Assembly: GCA_028554645.1 (NCBI GenBank)
Contig: JAQOOI010000002.1
Span: 1-64,000 of the forward strand
Reading direction: 5' to 3'
Origin: Omphalotus guepiniiformis
Taxonomy: Eukaryota; Basidiomycota; Agaricomycetes; Agaricales; Omphalotaceae
Length of the DNA stretch: 64,000 nucleotides
In this document: piece after piece, positions 11,157-23,333 of the stretch
Layout of the letters: every line of letters starts with the position of its first letter
How positions within the stretch are numbered: the stretch's first letter is position 1
Position numbers and translations under genes: made by a program
The notes under the pieces: model-generated
Told to the model about the DNA's origin: nothing
Database searches by the model: none
Seen by the model: only the letters and a program-made list of their open reading frames with translations

Positions 11157-12601
11157 ATGGATTTCAACAATACCGCGATGACCAACCATCGAATTCAAAG
11201 TCGGTCAAAGCCTAGTAGCCGTACGATTACTGACATCTTTTATTTATAGATAGTGGCTCTCAGACCACGGTAGCATGCACCATCGCTCGAGGAATCACAA
11301 TCTTTGCGCCCTCTGAGGAGCTATACACGTTCTGGAAGATTGACATCGGTTTAGAACATCTTTCGGCCCGCTCTCCTCAATCTTTGTCCGTCTCCGCCTC
11401 AACTCTCCTTGATATAGTTTGCCTTGAAGCCCAAAGACTGTCCGCACATCCTCATGGTCAGTGGGCGACCATCACAAGCACAATGTTTCAAACGCTTACT
11501 CGGCTTGACCGAGAAGCCGCTATCATTTCGACTGCGAGCGTTCTCGACTTCTATTCTGGGCCTCAACACAACCTTGCCCAGATGGCCGGGTACAGGCAAT
11601 TGGGCCAAAGCTGGCAAAGTCTTACTTCCTTCAATCCCCCCTATATGTCTCCTCCGCCGGAGTTCATGGTCTCCCATGAACTTGCCTCCATAGATCTTGT
11701 CAATCCGATGAGTCGCCCATTCATCGAGACCTGGGCCAATTTGATTTCTGGAGTTGACAGACGAGCTCATTTTCTTCTGGTCATCACAGAGGCATTCGAG
11801 CAGCGCCCATTCCAAAATCCTTTCCTTTTGCCTTCACCAAGCTCCTCTGGTGCCATGACGCCTGGAACCAAGCACTTCAGAGTTTGTTTGCAGAATTTCT
11901 GCTCCCGGCACAATGACCTCGACTTTGATGGCGCGATGTACATCTCGTCTCATAGCTCCTCCCTGTTCGATTCGGCGGTCAATTGGAAGAACATGTCAAA
12001 GATCTTGGAGGTTATGGGATGTAGCAATTTGAAGACCCTGCAGGGCTCGTTTGTTTTTCCAGGTAGCCATATTGCAGTGCCGTTTGAAACCATCGTCACC
12101 GAATTTGGTTGGAATGTCGGGGTGTTTGAAAGGAAGCAGCGCTTGTTTGGTTGGTGGATTAAAGCGACTGCAACAATGGAATTCAACACTAAGACTGGAT
12201 TGATCCCACCAGGAACAGAGTCTGATAGCTCTGGTTCTAGCCTTGAAGTAGCGGTTCCCCATCCCCCTCCCCCTAGTCCCCAGTCATCCCACTATAACCC
12301 ACGCGCATCAGGGTCAAGCCCCAACAGTGCTGACTTCGAGTCTGAAAATAGCTCTCCTTCTTTCTCGGATGGGTTTGACACAGATGAAGCTCTAGACTTT
12401 CGTGCGAAGGTGTTTATAATTTGGAACACGGGTGTGTCCTTGTTTTACAATCCCGGATTCGTTCTACTTGGACAGGCTCCTCGCTCAACATCAAGAGACC
12501 TCTTCGAAAGGAAAGCTGCGATTGTTACTGAAATGGATTTGAAGAAATACAAAGCCAATGTCCGCATGTACTTAAAAAGGAAGGTTTCATACACGGGATA
12601 G
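11157..12601 (+). CDS. Uncharacterised protein, paralogue A
   Basis: Two exons (11157-11199 and 11250-12601) encode 464 residues, starting at an ATG in good context (CCCATGG). The protein is a paralogue of the product of 14906-16544. Shared blocks include CTIARG.T.FAPSEE, TFW, S.S...LL..V.LEA, IISTA.VLD.YS, HNLAQM.G.RQL, PPPE.VSHEL, HFLL.IT, DFDGAMYI and FGW.V.VFE...RLF..WI. A Ser/Pro-rich insert (PHPPPPSPQSS region) is present only in this copy. There is no recognisable catalytic motif. It lacks the membrane segment that the paralogue has near its N-terminus. I do not recognise the family; it looks lineage-specific. The reading frame is intact. Confidence 0.75.
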
Positions 12602-12788
12602 ATTCGTCCCAGCAGCGTGTTCTCTATTTCTTGTTTTTGCTACAGCGTCACTGCTACAGGTCCCTTGTATGAACTGCTGTTTAGCTCAACTCACTGCTAT
12701 TCAGAAGATATTTGAACCTCATTTGTATCATACTCCAAAATAAAATTCTTATATAGCATATTCTAGCATTATCAAGCCTAAGTATGCG
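12602..12788. terminator. Convergent 3' region
   Basis: Short AT-rich interval between two converging genes, with AATAAAA at about 12,738-12,744, a likely polyadenylation signal for the upstream plus-strand gene. Confidence 0.35.
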
Positions 12789-14695
12789 TCAATAACAATC
12801 CGGGCGTAAAGTTCGTGCTAGCGCTAGGCCCAAAGTCCAAACTGCGACAACGTCCGACTCTTCTGACCTCCCAGGAATGCGCTCTAATCCGATATTCAGG
12901 GCTTGCACCTGCTCATCATTGAGAACGGCTGACGGCGGTTGCACGTTTACTTCACTGAGCTTTCGAGGGGCCCCTCGATGGTGCCAAGAGCCAGAGCCAG
13001 CATCTTCCCGACTATAGTGTTTTCGTAAGGATTTGAGGAGATTTTCATCATGAAGTCCTTCCCAATCAACACCAAAAACTTCAAGCTCCTCCTCACTCAA
13101 AGGAAGGTCGTAAGGGTCGCCGCGAACTCCATTGACAATCATATCGAAACCAAACATATCCTCTGGGCTTCGGTTTGGGCCATTACGGGTAGAAATGCGA
13201 TGGTGATTCCAAGACTCCGCCCAGAAAGTCAACTCCTGGTTGATTGTGGGCAGGAAGAGGTGATGCAGGAGCCATACATGATTAACGTTGTTGATGTCCA
13301 AGCCATGACTCACTTCGAGGAGGGTGAACAGATTGGCCCATTTACTACCCACATAGGTGGTCACATCTACCCACAGTCTTTCAATCCTGGTATTGTGAAC
13401 GCTTCTGCAGAATAGCTCTGGTGTAAGCATGATTTCCCTGATATTAAGAGAAGCACCACTTGCCTCCCCCAAATGTAAGACCCGCGATCTTCGCCTCGGG
13501 CATTCTCCATAAAGGCAGCCACGAACAGGTTCTCTACTCCGTGGTCACCACGTAGACGAGATGGTATGCCGTAGATTTTGATAGCGATCAGGAAGAGTAA
13601 GAGCACAGTGAGTGCATGGTTGTTATTGCTGGCTCGAATTGCCGTGATAAGGCGCGAATACCCATCGATGAAAGCGTGAATGACAATACACCATCGAATG
13701 AGGCCTATAAGAAGCCCAGTGAGCCGAAGGAGGGCACTTGAAGGAATGGGAAAGCATACCATGCTGGCCATCGTGATGCCATAGAGAATTGGGACCTGGC
13801 ACGGAATAACCGCGCCTACGAATTCGAATTCGTTCGAATACGCGCTGTACTGGATCAATCCGGTTGAGAGATAATCGAATACGTTCATAAGGCACAATAT
13901 ACCCTAGCCGTCGCAGCATCCCATCAAGCATTCGGATGCCTGCTCTATGGTAATGGGCGCGTAAGCGGAGCAGGAGTTTGTCGAGATCATCATCGCTAAT
14001 ATTTGAGAGATACCCGGGGGAGGAATGGCAAGATGGCCTGGAATTGGAGAGCTCCTCAGGAAGCTCTGCTGGCAGAGGCAAGTCAGGGTCAAGTAAGTCG
14101 TCTTCTTCTAATTCTCCAGACTGGCCTGAGCCTTCCACAGGATCATGACTTACGCAAGGATTTGACCCTGCATTCGCAATTCCAAAGCTCAAGAGGGCCT
14201 CGCGAACTGTCGTACGGCCTACTCCCAGAAATTGAGCAATACCGCTTGTCGTGCGCTGAGTATACGCCCATCGGAGAAAACCAGGATGGATAAAGGTTCG
14301 TGGCCGGCCTCTACGTCCAGTATACACGCGATAAACCACTTGCGGATGCCCATGATGCGAGGAGTCGACTGAATAGCGGTGAAGAAGCACAGTGTCGTGA
14401 AGCATTAAGTTGAGGCCGGTCAACATGGTATTGAACTCCCCAGGCTCTCCAAACACTTCTTGATGCTTTACATCCATTCGTAAGCGGGTGATGCACATCT
14501 GGATTATGGGCTATAGCTTACTTGCTGAATTAAAGATATAAACTCCTCAATGTCTTCACCTAGCTGTTGGATAAGAAAGGCGTCCGTTTGCTCTGCTTGC
14601 TGGTGAATGTTCTGAACTAGGGAAGTGAATTTCACATAGTGTGCACGGAATGCATGCAGCATCAACGTTGAATTGTTGATGTTATGAACGTCCAT
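12789..14695 (-). CDS. Integrase-core (DDE) protein of agaricomycete type
   Basis: Exons 14695-14522, 14465-13760, 13704-13464 and 13404-12789 give an intact 578-residue protein. The N-terminal part is helical. A helix-turn-helix-like segment around TSGIAQFLGVGRTTVREAL follows, then the integrase core. The presumed metal ligands are the Asp in LWHHDGQHG, the Asp in RLRGDHGVEN and the Glu in NTRIERLW, the order seen in this mushroom integrase family. The third intron uses a GC-AAGT donor. Such genes are dispersed in mushroom genomes as mobile or domesticated integrases. I see no reverse transcriptase, protease or long terminal repeats around it. It sits between two paralogous genes and reads against them, which suggests insertion into a tandem pair. 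Confidence 0.8.
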
Positions 14696-14905
14696 CGCGA
14701 AGTGCAGAGGTTCAGAGCAAGGACGCGGATGCTGCTGGGCGCTTATGCGCTTATGTGTGGGTGCCTATGGGTGCGCACTTTGCCGATCGCTTAGGGGCTG
14801 TTGAACATGATCAATCGATTGAACCTCTTCAGTCTTTCGACCTTGAAGTAGTCAACAACCACAGCTCTAAAACATTTCGAAGTCAGAAAGGTGGCAACTT
14901 CCGCC

Positions 14906-16544
14906 ATGGCAAGCACCATGCAGGGCCTTTGCTGGCAGCAGATTCACCAAGGCTTTCGGCGTATCGAGGGTCGTCTCTTTTTTCATCACGCCGATCGTCT
15001 TACTGTGAGTATTTTTCTTCTTTCTTTATTTACGTCTCTAACAATGTGTCCCTCTCGCCTACGCCATAAAAAGGCTGGCTTTCGCTTCTGTAACATGAAC
15101 AACATCCAAGCGTATCATAGTACAGTCCTTTTCGTCACATTCTTTTTCGCCGGCTCTCTCGTCATCAAACTATACCACTGCTTCAAGTTTCCAGTAATGT
15201 CTGCAGAAGGTAGGCCGCGTCCCTCGCCTTCATGATTATGGAAATTCGAAACCTCACACTTGCATGCTTTCTTCAGTCGACTTCATATTGGAGACCGAGA
15301 TCACCATCACCTGTACCGTCGCCAGAGGGCGAACCCTTTTCGCTCCTTCAGAAGAAGTGCATACCTTCTGGAATTTGCCTCTGCAGATGGAGTTTATCTC
15401 TGTTCGTCACACGAATAGTGTCTCCGTGTCTGCGACCACCATCTTGGAATTAGTGCGCCTCGAAGCACTGAAGGCAACTAAACCATCTGCACCCCAGGCA
15501 GACCGACATGCGCATCCGCGCCCGACTTCCCTAGCAATCACCCTGACTCAGAGCATGCTCGACGCTTTGACCCAAAGAGGCCAAAGGCCCACCATCATCT
15601 CCACTGCTAACGTCCTAGACTTGTATTCATCAGCAAGCCGTTCTGCCCCCAACCTTGCCCAAATCCAAGGATTCCGCCAGCTTTCAACCAGCGCGGAACG
15701 TTTGTTCCAAGACTACCCTCCGTTCGCGCCTCCACCCGCCGAACTCGTCCCGTCCCACGAGCTGCTCGCTCTTGATCTGACTCAAGGGATTAACAACCAT
15801 TATGTTGGGGACTGGTCTCTATTGGTGCAAGACGCGTTCAAGTCCTGCCACTTTCTCATCATAATCACGGACGCACCCGACTCCTCCGCGACTTCCCTCA
15901 GGCGCTTCAACCCCACCCCGCCTCAGCCTGCCTCAGTTACCTTGGCACCCGCAGAACTGGCTGCGGCCCCGAGGAGCGTGAAGGAGATTATCCAGAAGTA
16001 CTGCGTTGAATACGAGCCGGACCTGGATGTTGATGGGGCCGTTTATATCGTCTCGTCGATCCGCCCGTCATTGTATCGCTCCGCGTTGAACTGGAAGAGG
16101 ATGTCTGTCCTTCTCGCTCGACTAGGTTGCTCAAACAAGAAGAATCTTTTAAAGGGGGGCTCCCTCAAAGATCCCAACATATCCCTCAGCATTGCCTTCA
16201 CAGAAGTCGTGATGGCATTTGGCTGGAGCGTCACGACCTTTGAGAATAAGGAACGACTCTTCACGTCGTGGATTGAGTTGGCGACGGAAAATGAATGGAG
16301 CCAAACTGACATCCCTCTTGGAGAGTCCCATGATGCATACAAGATGCGTCTGTATAAGACTTGGAAAAGGGCCTCCTACCTCTTGGATGTTCCTGGATAT
16401 CTTCTGTATGAACAGGAGCCCATATCCCCCATCCCTGGCTCCTGCGAGAAAGAGGCCTCGCTTCTCACACAGACTGATTTAGTCAAGCTTAAGGCTGCGA
16501 TAAAACCTTTCCTTGTCCCAAAGCAAGAGGTTTCCATTGCATAG
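14906..16544 (+). CDS. Uncharacterised membrane-anchored protein, paralogue B
   Basis: Exons 14906-15004, 15074-15209 and 15277-16544 encode 500 residues, starting at an ATG in a strong context (GCCATGG). After about 40 residues there is one hydrophobic segment (VLFVTFFFAGSLVIKLY) that could anchor the protein in a membrane. The rest matches paralogue A over almost its whole length, with conserved CTVARGRTLFAPSEE, IISTANVLDLYS, PNLAQIQGFRQL, PSHELLALDL, LDVDGAVYI and FGWSVTTFENKERLF. No known enzymatic motif is visible. The frame is intact, so both paralogues are probably functional genes of a lineage-specific family. Confidence 0.75.
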
Positions 16545-16576
16545 GTATTATTTTATTGCTCCTCTTTGCTTAACTA

Positions 16577-16750
16577 GTCCCGTCTTTGCATATATAGCCC
16601 CGCATTTTGGGTGGCTCTCTTATTCTAGGCTCTCCATAGCCCCACATTTTGGGTGGCTCTCTTATTCTAGGCTCTCCATAGTCCCACATTTTGGGTGGCT
16701 CTCTTATTCTAGGCTCTCCTTAGTTCCAGTAGTCCAGTCTTTGCATATAT
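16577..16750 (+). repeat. 42-bp tandem repeat, three copies, with flanking direct repeats
   Basis: Three copies of a 42-bp unit (centred on CATTTTGGGTGGCTCTCTTA) lie at about 16,597-16,722 with one or two differences each. The array is flanked by the same word (GTCTTTGCATATATA) at about 16,582 and 16,737. The unit is a multiple of three and stays open in one frame, but nothing else supports coding. It lies in the 3' flank of paralogue B. Confidence 0.8.
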
Positions 16751-17216
16751 ACACTAGTTTGAAACCTAGCTCTGCTCTTTCGCACTATGCAGTAAAACTA
16801 AATGCTGAAATCTCGACGTTGCTCAACTTCGTTGACACTTGATGCGTCAGCATGTGAGACGCGTCATTATGTGTTCAGGGCGGGCGCCTGGCGCCAGTGT
16901 TTGTTTGTGGACCCACAAGTATATAAACTGCCACCTCTCAATTTTCTTCCTCATCCCCACCACCTCTGCAGCACTAAGGTACGTGTGCATCGTCTCTTTT
17001 CGGTAGGGTTGTACGCGTGCTCGTTGCGCGAGGGACATGGGCATGGTACGCGGAAGCCACGACCCTGGAGGCTGAAGTTCACTGCCTTACGCGTGTCCTT
17101 CGCGGCACGAAATCGCGTCCTACCTCATCGACGAGAGATCGAGGCAGTCTTTATCATCAGGCTCCCAAGGTAATATTGTTGGCTCATTATAGGTACTATC
17201 GTTGGTTCGCTACGAG
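16751..17216. promoter_or_regulatory. Upstream region of the TET/JBP-like gene
   Basis: This GC-richer stretch has two GCGTCA half-sites in the same orientation (about 16,845 and 16,862) and a GGCGCCTGGCGCC palindrome near 16,886. Basic leucine-zipper proteins bind TGACG/CGTCA-type sites. No regulator can be named from this alone. Confidence 0.3.
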
Positions 17217-18964
17217 ATGAGCCAAGATGCACCTGGTGAGTGTGGGTTCCCCGGTGCGAGTTCTACGTACTCACCTTTTATTAGCTTTCGGATTCCGAAC
17301 GACCCGCTCTCAAAAAGTGTTTAGCCCTTTTGTAATTAAACCACAGCCTGGCCAGCCTATTGCAAGTCCCCGGGACTTTGACATCATGGACGCACTTCGC
17401 AAAGAGAACGACAAGCGCATGGAGAAGGAGGATCGGGGCGAAGACGTTGATTCTGAGGACGAGATCGAACTAGAGGACGAACTGGAGGACGAAAATGAAG
17501 ACCGACCCGAGGACCGCACGCACCCTGCCCCTACGACTAGCTTCTCTTCACCCACATCATGCGCACTGGCTAGGTCCCTTTCCCCCTCGCCATCTTCTAA
17601 TTCTCTACCTACCCCGGCACCGTTCCATCGCGCAGCGTGTAAAGCAGATAAACGACGCAAGTATAAACCTGGAAAGCGCGCAGCGCGGGCGATCCAACGC
17701 TTTGAGGCGGATGTCATGCAATGTCAGGCCGGCATGCGCATCAAGCGCGTTGCGGTGAAGAAGGCGGCGCTTGCGAAGACGATGCCTGCCCCAGATCTTT
17801 CCGCCAACGACCTGCCTGTGAGCGCTGCGGGTTGGACGGGTCGCCGTCAAGATTTCGTCAAAGAACATATCAATCTGGAGGAAGCGTTTGAGCAGGGCCT
17901 GCGCCTGGTTGATTGGGACGGGGAGTGAGTTGATTTTATTCCCGCATTCTTCATGGTAGAAAACGAACTGAGACTGCGCCCTACGCAGTGAAACTCATGC
18001 TATTGTGGACAGCCACAACATGGTCATCTCAGTACTAGGTGCACCTCCTCCAGGCAAGTGCAAATCTGAATGGAAGGCGGTTGTGGATCAAGCCACGCAA
18101 GAGATCGAGGCCGCGCGCAAGAAGATACCATTCACCAAGAAGGAGCAAAATCATCGGCGGGGGGATTTCCCGGTGGCGGCGTATGGTATTTCTTTCGGTG
18201 GCGGTCAGAAGGTGAGATTCAAAGACATTCACGTTGATCACCTCTTGACTGATTCCTCTATAGCGGCCTGGGATCTTGAAACATTCGAAGAAGACCACAT
18301 TTGTGCTGCAGAGCTTGCTTGGATGCCTCGCTTTCCAACGAATCGCTGGTTACGCAAACTGTGAGTTGTATCATCGCTCGAAAGATCTATGCTCACCTGC
18401 CACTAAGGTCTTTTTCAGGCCTTTGCACCACGCGTGTTCGAGTACTACACAAATGGTTTAAGAGCTCTACAAAACTGGAATACTCGCCTCGTCCCAAACT
18501 TCCCGCGCACTGCATTTGCGGCGTGCACTTGGAACTTTGGCCCATTCTCGGTGTCCTATCCGCACACAGATAACGGCAATGTGGCGTTTGGCTGGTGCGC
18601 TATAACCTCACTGGGCTCCTACGATCCAGATCGAGGCGGCCACTTGATACTGTGGGACCTTGGTCTGGTCATCCGATTTCCGCCAGGCAGCACCATTCTT
18701 ATCCCCTCCGCACTTCTGGTACACTCGAATATCCCGATTCAAGACGGCGAGACCAGATATGCCTTCGTGCAATACTCAGCCGGCGGCCTCTTCCGATGGA
18801 TCCGCAATGGGTTTCAAACATGGGAGGCTTGGCAAGCCACTGCATCCACTTCAATGTTGGCACAGTATGAGTGTGATAGACGCGCGCGAGCGACACAAGG
18901 CTTCAAAATGTTCTCCACGTTCTCTGAAATCTCTGCACGATACCAGCGATCTGGAAACCATTAG
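17217..18964 (+). CDS. TET/JBP-like 2-oxoglutarate/Fe(II) dioxygenase
   Basis: Five exons (17217-17235, 17285-17924, 17989-18211, 18264-18360, 18408-18964) give an intact 511-residue protein. The N-terminal part is acidic and then basic and disordered. The C-terminal half is a double-stranded beta-helix dioxygenase domain of the type expanded in mushrooms. It contains AACTWNFGP, the HxD motif in YPHTDNGN, GWCAITSLGSYDP, RGGHLILWDL, FPPGSTILIPS, the distal His in LLVHSNIPI, and the 2-oxoglutarate-binding Arg in ETRYAFVQY. Relatives oxidise 5-methylcytosine in DNA or RNA, and in mushrooms many copies travel with KDZ-type transposons; no KDZ transposase is in this window. Substrate and activity of this copy are inferred, not shown. 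All three metal ligands are present. Confidence 0.7.
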
Positions 18965-19642
18965 GTATAGGAGAGGGATTGATCTTGAACGGACAAGTGT
19001 ATTATAATATTTTCTTGTGCAATCTGGAGCTTCTTGTTTCAATCAAAAATGCATCTCTCAAATAGTTATTTTTGTGTGTTACTTCGCTGGTAGCAATTAT
19101 AAAATATCACTGGGTTTCTGTTTGCGAAAAGCCTGTCCCAGAGCTCAAGAAAGTTCATCACACAACACGCGCATCTTCTCTGGATCTGTCAATGCCCCTT
19201 GAGTGCATAAATTAGATCATGAAAGACTCTAAGCTGGAATAGACACTTGCGGAGGAAAGTACGCTGGTGGAAGAGACATCCGTCTGCGGGAGGCGGCTCA
19301 GCTCATGTCCATGCTCTTACCCTTGTAACGGATGGAAGGTTGCCCTAGTGGAGGAAGCAGATTGATTCTTATGTTTAATGATGGATATTCCTGGGACGAA
19401 GTTGCTTCCTATGCACTATTCAATGTTTTCAAAATTTGTTGCCTTCGCACAGTTGTGTTATGTGACTCTGCTGGCCATGGAAGCCTTTACTGAATGCATT
19501 AAATACTAAGGATCTCATGGTTTCACCCTCAGTAGACGTGATATGGGCAAACGAGAAGATAACATTAACCAGTAAATAAGGTAATTTGAATAAGACCAGC
19601 AAAGCAACGAATGATAGCAACTAACAGAAACGAATGGCCCCT
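18965..19642. other. Convergent intergenic region
   Basis: It lies between the converging TET-like and HECT-like genes. No exon-like frame was found. Confidence 0.5.
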
Positions 19643-22600
19643 TCACCTCATCGTATGGGCCGCAATGTTATCCAAGATATTGAACAACAACCAATGATGA
19701 AGTGCTACTTTCGCGTCCTTCAATTCCGAAGATTCATCGTACTCCTGCTTCAGGACTTTGATAAAGTAAGAGGTCGGGATATAGACGGAACGAGTGCATG
19801 TTCGGAAAGCGCACACCCCATACTTCAATAATTCGGATCGTAGGGATTCCGGCTGACCATTCAAGTAAGATGGATCATCATCGGCCACGAAATGAATCTA
19901 TCCTCCTGTCAGCCTATGTACGGACAAGTCAAACTGCTTCTCACCGAAATCCTGGAAACTTCGGGAGTCAATAATGGCGCGCCTGTAGCGGCCCAGCAGA
20001 ACATCCGAAGCCTGTAACCCAGACTAGAAGCATCCGTGAAGTCCGAGACCAGGGGATGGAACCGGCCCTTGAGATCATCCATGAGCTGAGGGCAAGGAAG
20101 GCCAGTTCCCTCAAAAAACTCTTGAAAGATAGAAGGAATTGTGGGCTGCATCTCTGGCGAACTCTCAAAAAGAGACCAATGTGGGAACAGGGCCTCAGAG
20201 ACTTCAGTTTTCAAATCCGGAGGCAGCCATATTTCCCAACGGATATTCAAGTCGGCGTAAGAATTCACCATCTGGGAGGAGTAGGATTGCTCTATGTACT
20301 TTGCAGGGCCCAAATCATAAGAGCGAACAATCTGCATGAGATGATTACTTCAATGATAGAACCACAGTGGTGGAAAAGACCCTACCTGGGGGAACGAGAA
20401 GCCATACTTCGTCCGCAATTGGAATCCGGCGAGGAAACACTGCCAATCGTGATGCGCCACTGTCGTGGGCCCAACAATGGCCCTTTCCAGCATGCCAATC
20501 CCCAGTGAGTCATGAAGACGCTGATCACGGCCGGCTAGAGAAGCCACCTAGAAATACAGAACTTAGCGCTACCTTTTCCTTCACATTAATCGTAAGGCTG
20601 GCCTACCTGTACCTCTCCATAGTACGTAGCAAAGAAAGCTTGGAAGTCCAGGATTTCATCTTCTGGCCCCAACGCTCGCCAGCGTGACAACATTTGATGT
20701 AGTTCAGGAAACCACCGCTTCACAAGCTCTTCAGAAAGGCATCCGATATCTCCCTCGTTTACAAGATAAATGAGCAATAGAGGGTTGAGAGGAATTGGAG
20801 CAAGGCCGTACACCAGACTTAGCGCAACCAATGCACCCAAAACCGCAAGATCCAAGGATCGCTCGTTTGAGGCAGGGACATAAGAGTGATAAGGGAATGT
20901 TGCCAAAGTTCCATACCCCCCAATTCGAGGAAGATACCATTGGCTCTCTTTCTGGGCATGCCGCTTCAGGGCCAGGAAAACAACCTCCCGCTCAATGCCA
21001 CATCCAGAGGACACGTATCGTTCCGCATCCAGACTATCTCTTCGCAACCTGCATGGAGGGTTCATCTCAGTTGTTTCGGTCACAAGAATAGATGGCGGTA
21101 AATCCTTACATGAGGAACTGACGAGAGGGGGAGAGAACAGTTGTAAAATCCTTCTTTTCAACAGCTTCGCGAATACGAATCAGGAATCTCATAGCCATCT
21201 CATCCACATCTGCCCCTCGAATTTCAAGGGTTGGAATTCCGCTATCTTCTTCGTCAAAACCCTCCTCCATCCGGCCACTCTTGTACATTTCGGCGGTGAA
21301 GTCAAATATAAACTCTTTGCGTTCGAACTCGTGGAAGCCTCGAACACCCTTTTCACGGGGAGGAGACCAGTTGTCCTGACTCCAAAGTTTTTCCGGTAGG
21401 AAATAATATTGGCTGGCCAGTTCCGGCATTGGTATGGTAACCACCTAATGAACTATCTCAGTCACAGGTACTTGCAGAGAAAATGAAATGGCCCTCACGG
21501 CATCAGACAGAGGATCTCGAGTCGAAGGCCTGGAAGGCCCTGCTGCGGTACGAGGAAGAGGTATTGTCACCGCCGCGTGAGAGGACGGCTCCGCCACAGC
21601 AGGATGAGGGGGTGCTGCAGTCCCTGCGGCAGTGGTAGCCGTTGTGTTTGGTCGGAGATTCAGGGCTTGCACAACCTCATGCTCCTATCCAGGCATAAGT
21701 TCCTATTCACCATGCAATCAGCAAGCGGACGATACCTCCTGTAGCTCCTCGTCCTCATCGCAAGACGCGTAGCCCTCCTCCTTTAAAACCTGTTTAATTT
21801 CTCTTGTTCGGCAGTCGATATCACTGCGGAAGATCGCGTAAAGCTTGCGAGAGATGCACCGATGGGGTCTGACTACAGTGTCTGTGCCGAGATGCACTAA
21901 ATCCAGGCTAATGTTTAGAGCAGGAGACGGGTCCCGCATAACTAGAACAAAAATGCAGTTTAGCGAAGAGATCAAGCATAATAAAAACTTACTTGTGTTC
22001 AAAATAAACCGATTGCGCTCTGTGACGACTAATTTCGGGAGGGCGAAGCGGCTGTCGCGAAGGATATCTTCGAATGTAAGATTGGCTCGAAAAGATGTCG
22101 GTTGCAGCCTTGGTGTCTTATCGCTTCCATTTGCTCGACCAAGGTTGGTAAAAGACAGCAGCTGAAGAGGAAGGACTTCATGGGCAGCAAGAGTTCGCTG
22201 CTGTAGAAAGTCAATCTGAGGGAGAACCCATCCTTTGCCAACGAGCTGAGCAGCCACATAGGTTAGAAGGTCAACCACCATAGTGGATAAGGGGAGGTGA
22301 GTAAACTCATAGAAACATCCGATAGACTTTAAGAAATTCGTCCAGGTATCTAGGTTTCGAGTATAATAGACAAGATGCAATGGATAATTTCCGTTCTAAA
22401 GTTTCGCAGGGTTCAGATCAGGTTTATAGGCAGGTTTATAGGCAAGTACACAAAACCTACCTTTCGAAGATCAAGGGCGAGCTGAGGAGGGTAGACATAA
22501 AGGTCAAGGCTGACCACCGGAATGTTTCCCTCGGCGACGTCGCAACACGAATGGACAGAAGGAGGCTTCGAGCCATGCCCAATACTAGGGCCTGGGACTG

Positions 22601-23333
22601 CTTTGCCGCGACGCCTCTTCTTGGGTAAGGACTCTTGAGCATGGCTCATCCTACCTCGATTGGTTCTTTGCGTGTCTTGACGTGTGATTCCAAGAGACTC
22701 CAAGAAATTCTGACCAGCTGCTGAAGTTGAGCCCCCACGAGGTGCCGGCAGAGTAGAAGAAAGGAAAGACGAGGGAGAAGGTGAGCTGGAGGGAAGGGAT
22801 CCTAAGGATGAGAGCATGTGGATGCTCTGATAGGGTTGTGCAGGAGGGGGTGGAGGAATAGAAAACGTATCTCCTGAGTCAAATCCAGATGTTGTGGAGG
22901 CGCCTGGCAAGTGAGAGGTAGTGTCGTTACAAGCAAAGAAACCAGGAGAATGAGTCTGAGGCTGAAGCTGATTTGGTGAATAGGATGAAGAAATAGTGAG
23001 TGGAGCGGCTTGGGTCGAAGTGGTCTGAGATGGGGTATGCACCGGGACATTTGCATTGAGCTGGGACGGTAAGGGTTGTGGAATTGGATTGGCGGGAAGG
23101 CGTTGTTGCAAAATGGAATGCGGGAGTGAAGTAACAGAAAGGGGCTGTGATGTTATCGAACCCCCATCTGAATGAGGCGTTGTGGAAGGAGAGTTTGACG
23201 GTGCTGGCGTCGGTGTGGGGGATGGAGTTGCTGCGCCTGCGCCAGCCATTAATTGCTGAACCTGTGCAGCAGGAAGCGCGCCGGACGCCAGTACAGATCG
23301 AATAGCATCCGCAACAAGCGCATTGAGGTCCAT
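19643..23333 (-). CDS. HECT-like ubiquitin ligase domain protein
   Basis: Nine exons (23333-22461, 22395-21993, 21941-21736, 21684-21499, 21444-21110, 21048-20607, 20547-20386, 20331-19945, 19897-19643) encode 1,082 residues in one frame. The first 290 residues are low-complexity Ser/Pro/Gln with a basic KKRRRGK stretch, a possible nuclear signal. The C-terminal 450 residues resemble a HECT domain: GCGIEREVVFLAL, a hydrophobic LAVLGALVALSLVYGLAPIPLNP block, WEIWLPPDL, the FCWAATGAPLL block and, 50-70 residues from the end, AFRTCTRSVYIPTSY. In the last, the Cys matches the position of the catalytic Cys (usually TCxN...LPxY). HECT enzymes pass ubiquitin through that Cys to substrates. The match is distant and the residue after Cys is Thr, so ligase activity is an inference. 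The gene is intact. The start was taken at the second Met (CGCCATGG context); an upstream Met at 23345 is possible. Confidence 0.65.

Noticed and set aside
11399..11815. Minus-strand 138-codon gene
   Set aside because: It lies wholly opposite the well-supported paralogue A exon and has no features of its own.
12789..14695. A complete LTR retrotransposon around the integrase
   Set aside because: No reverse transcriptase, protease, gag or long terminal repeats are found on either side.
16513..16842. A 109-codon frame with a 14-residue repeat
   Set aside because: It is the translation of the 42-bp tandem repeat in a 3' flank; flanks are not coding-like.
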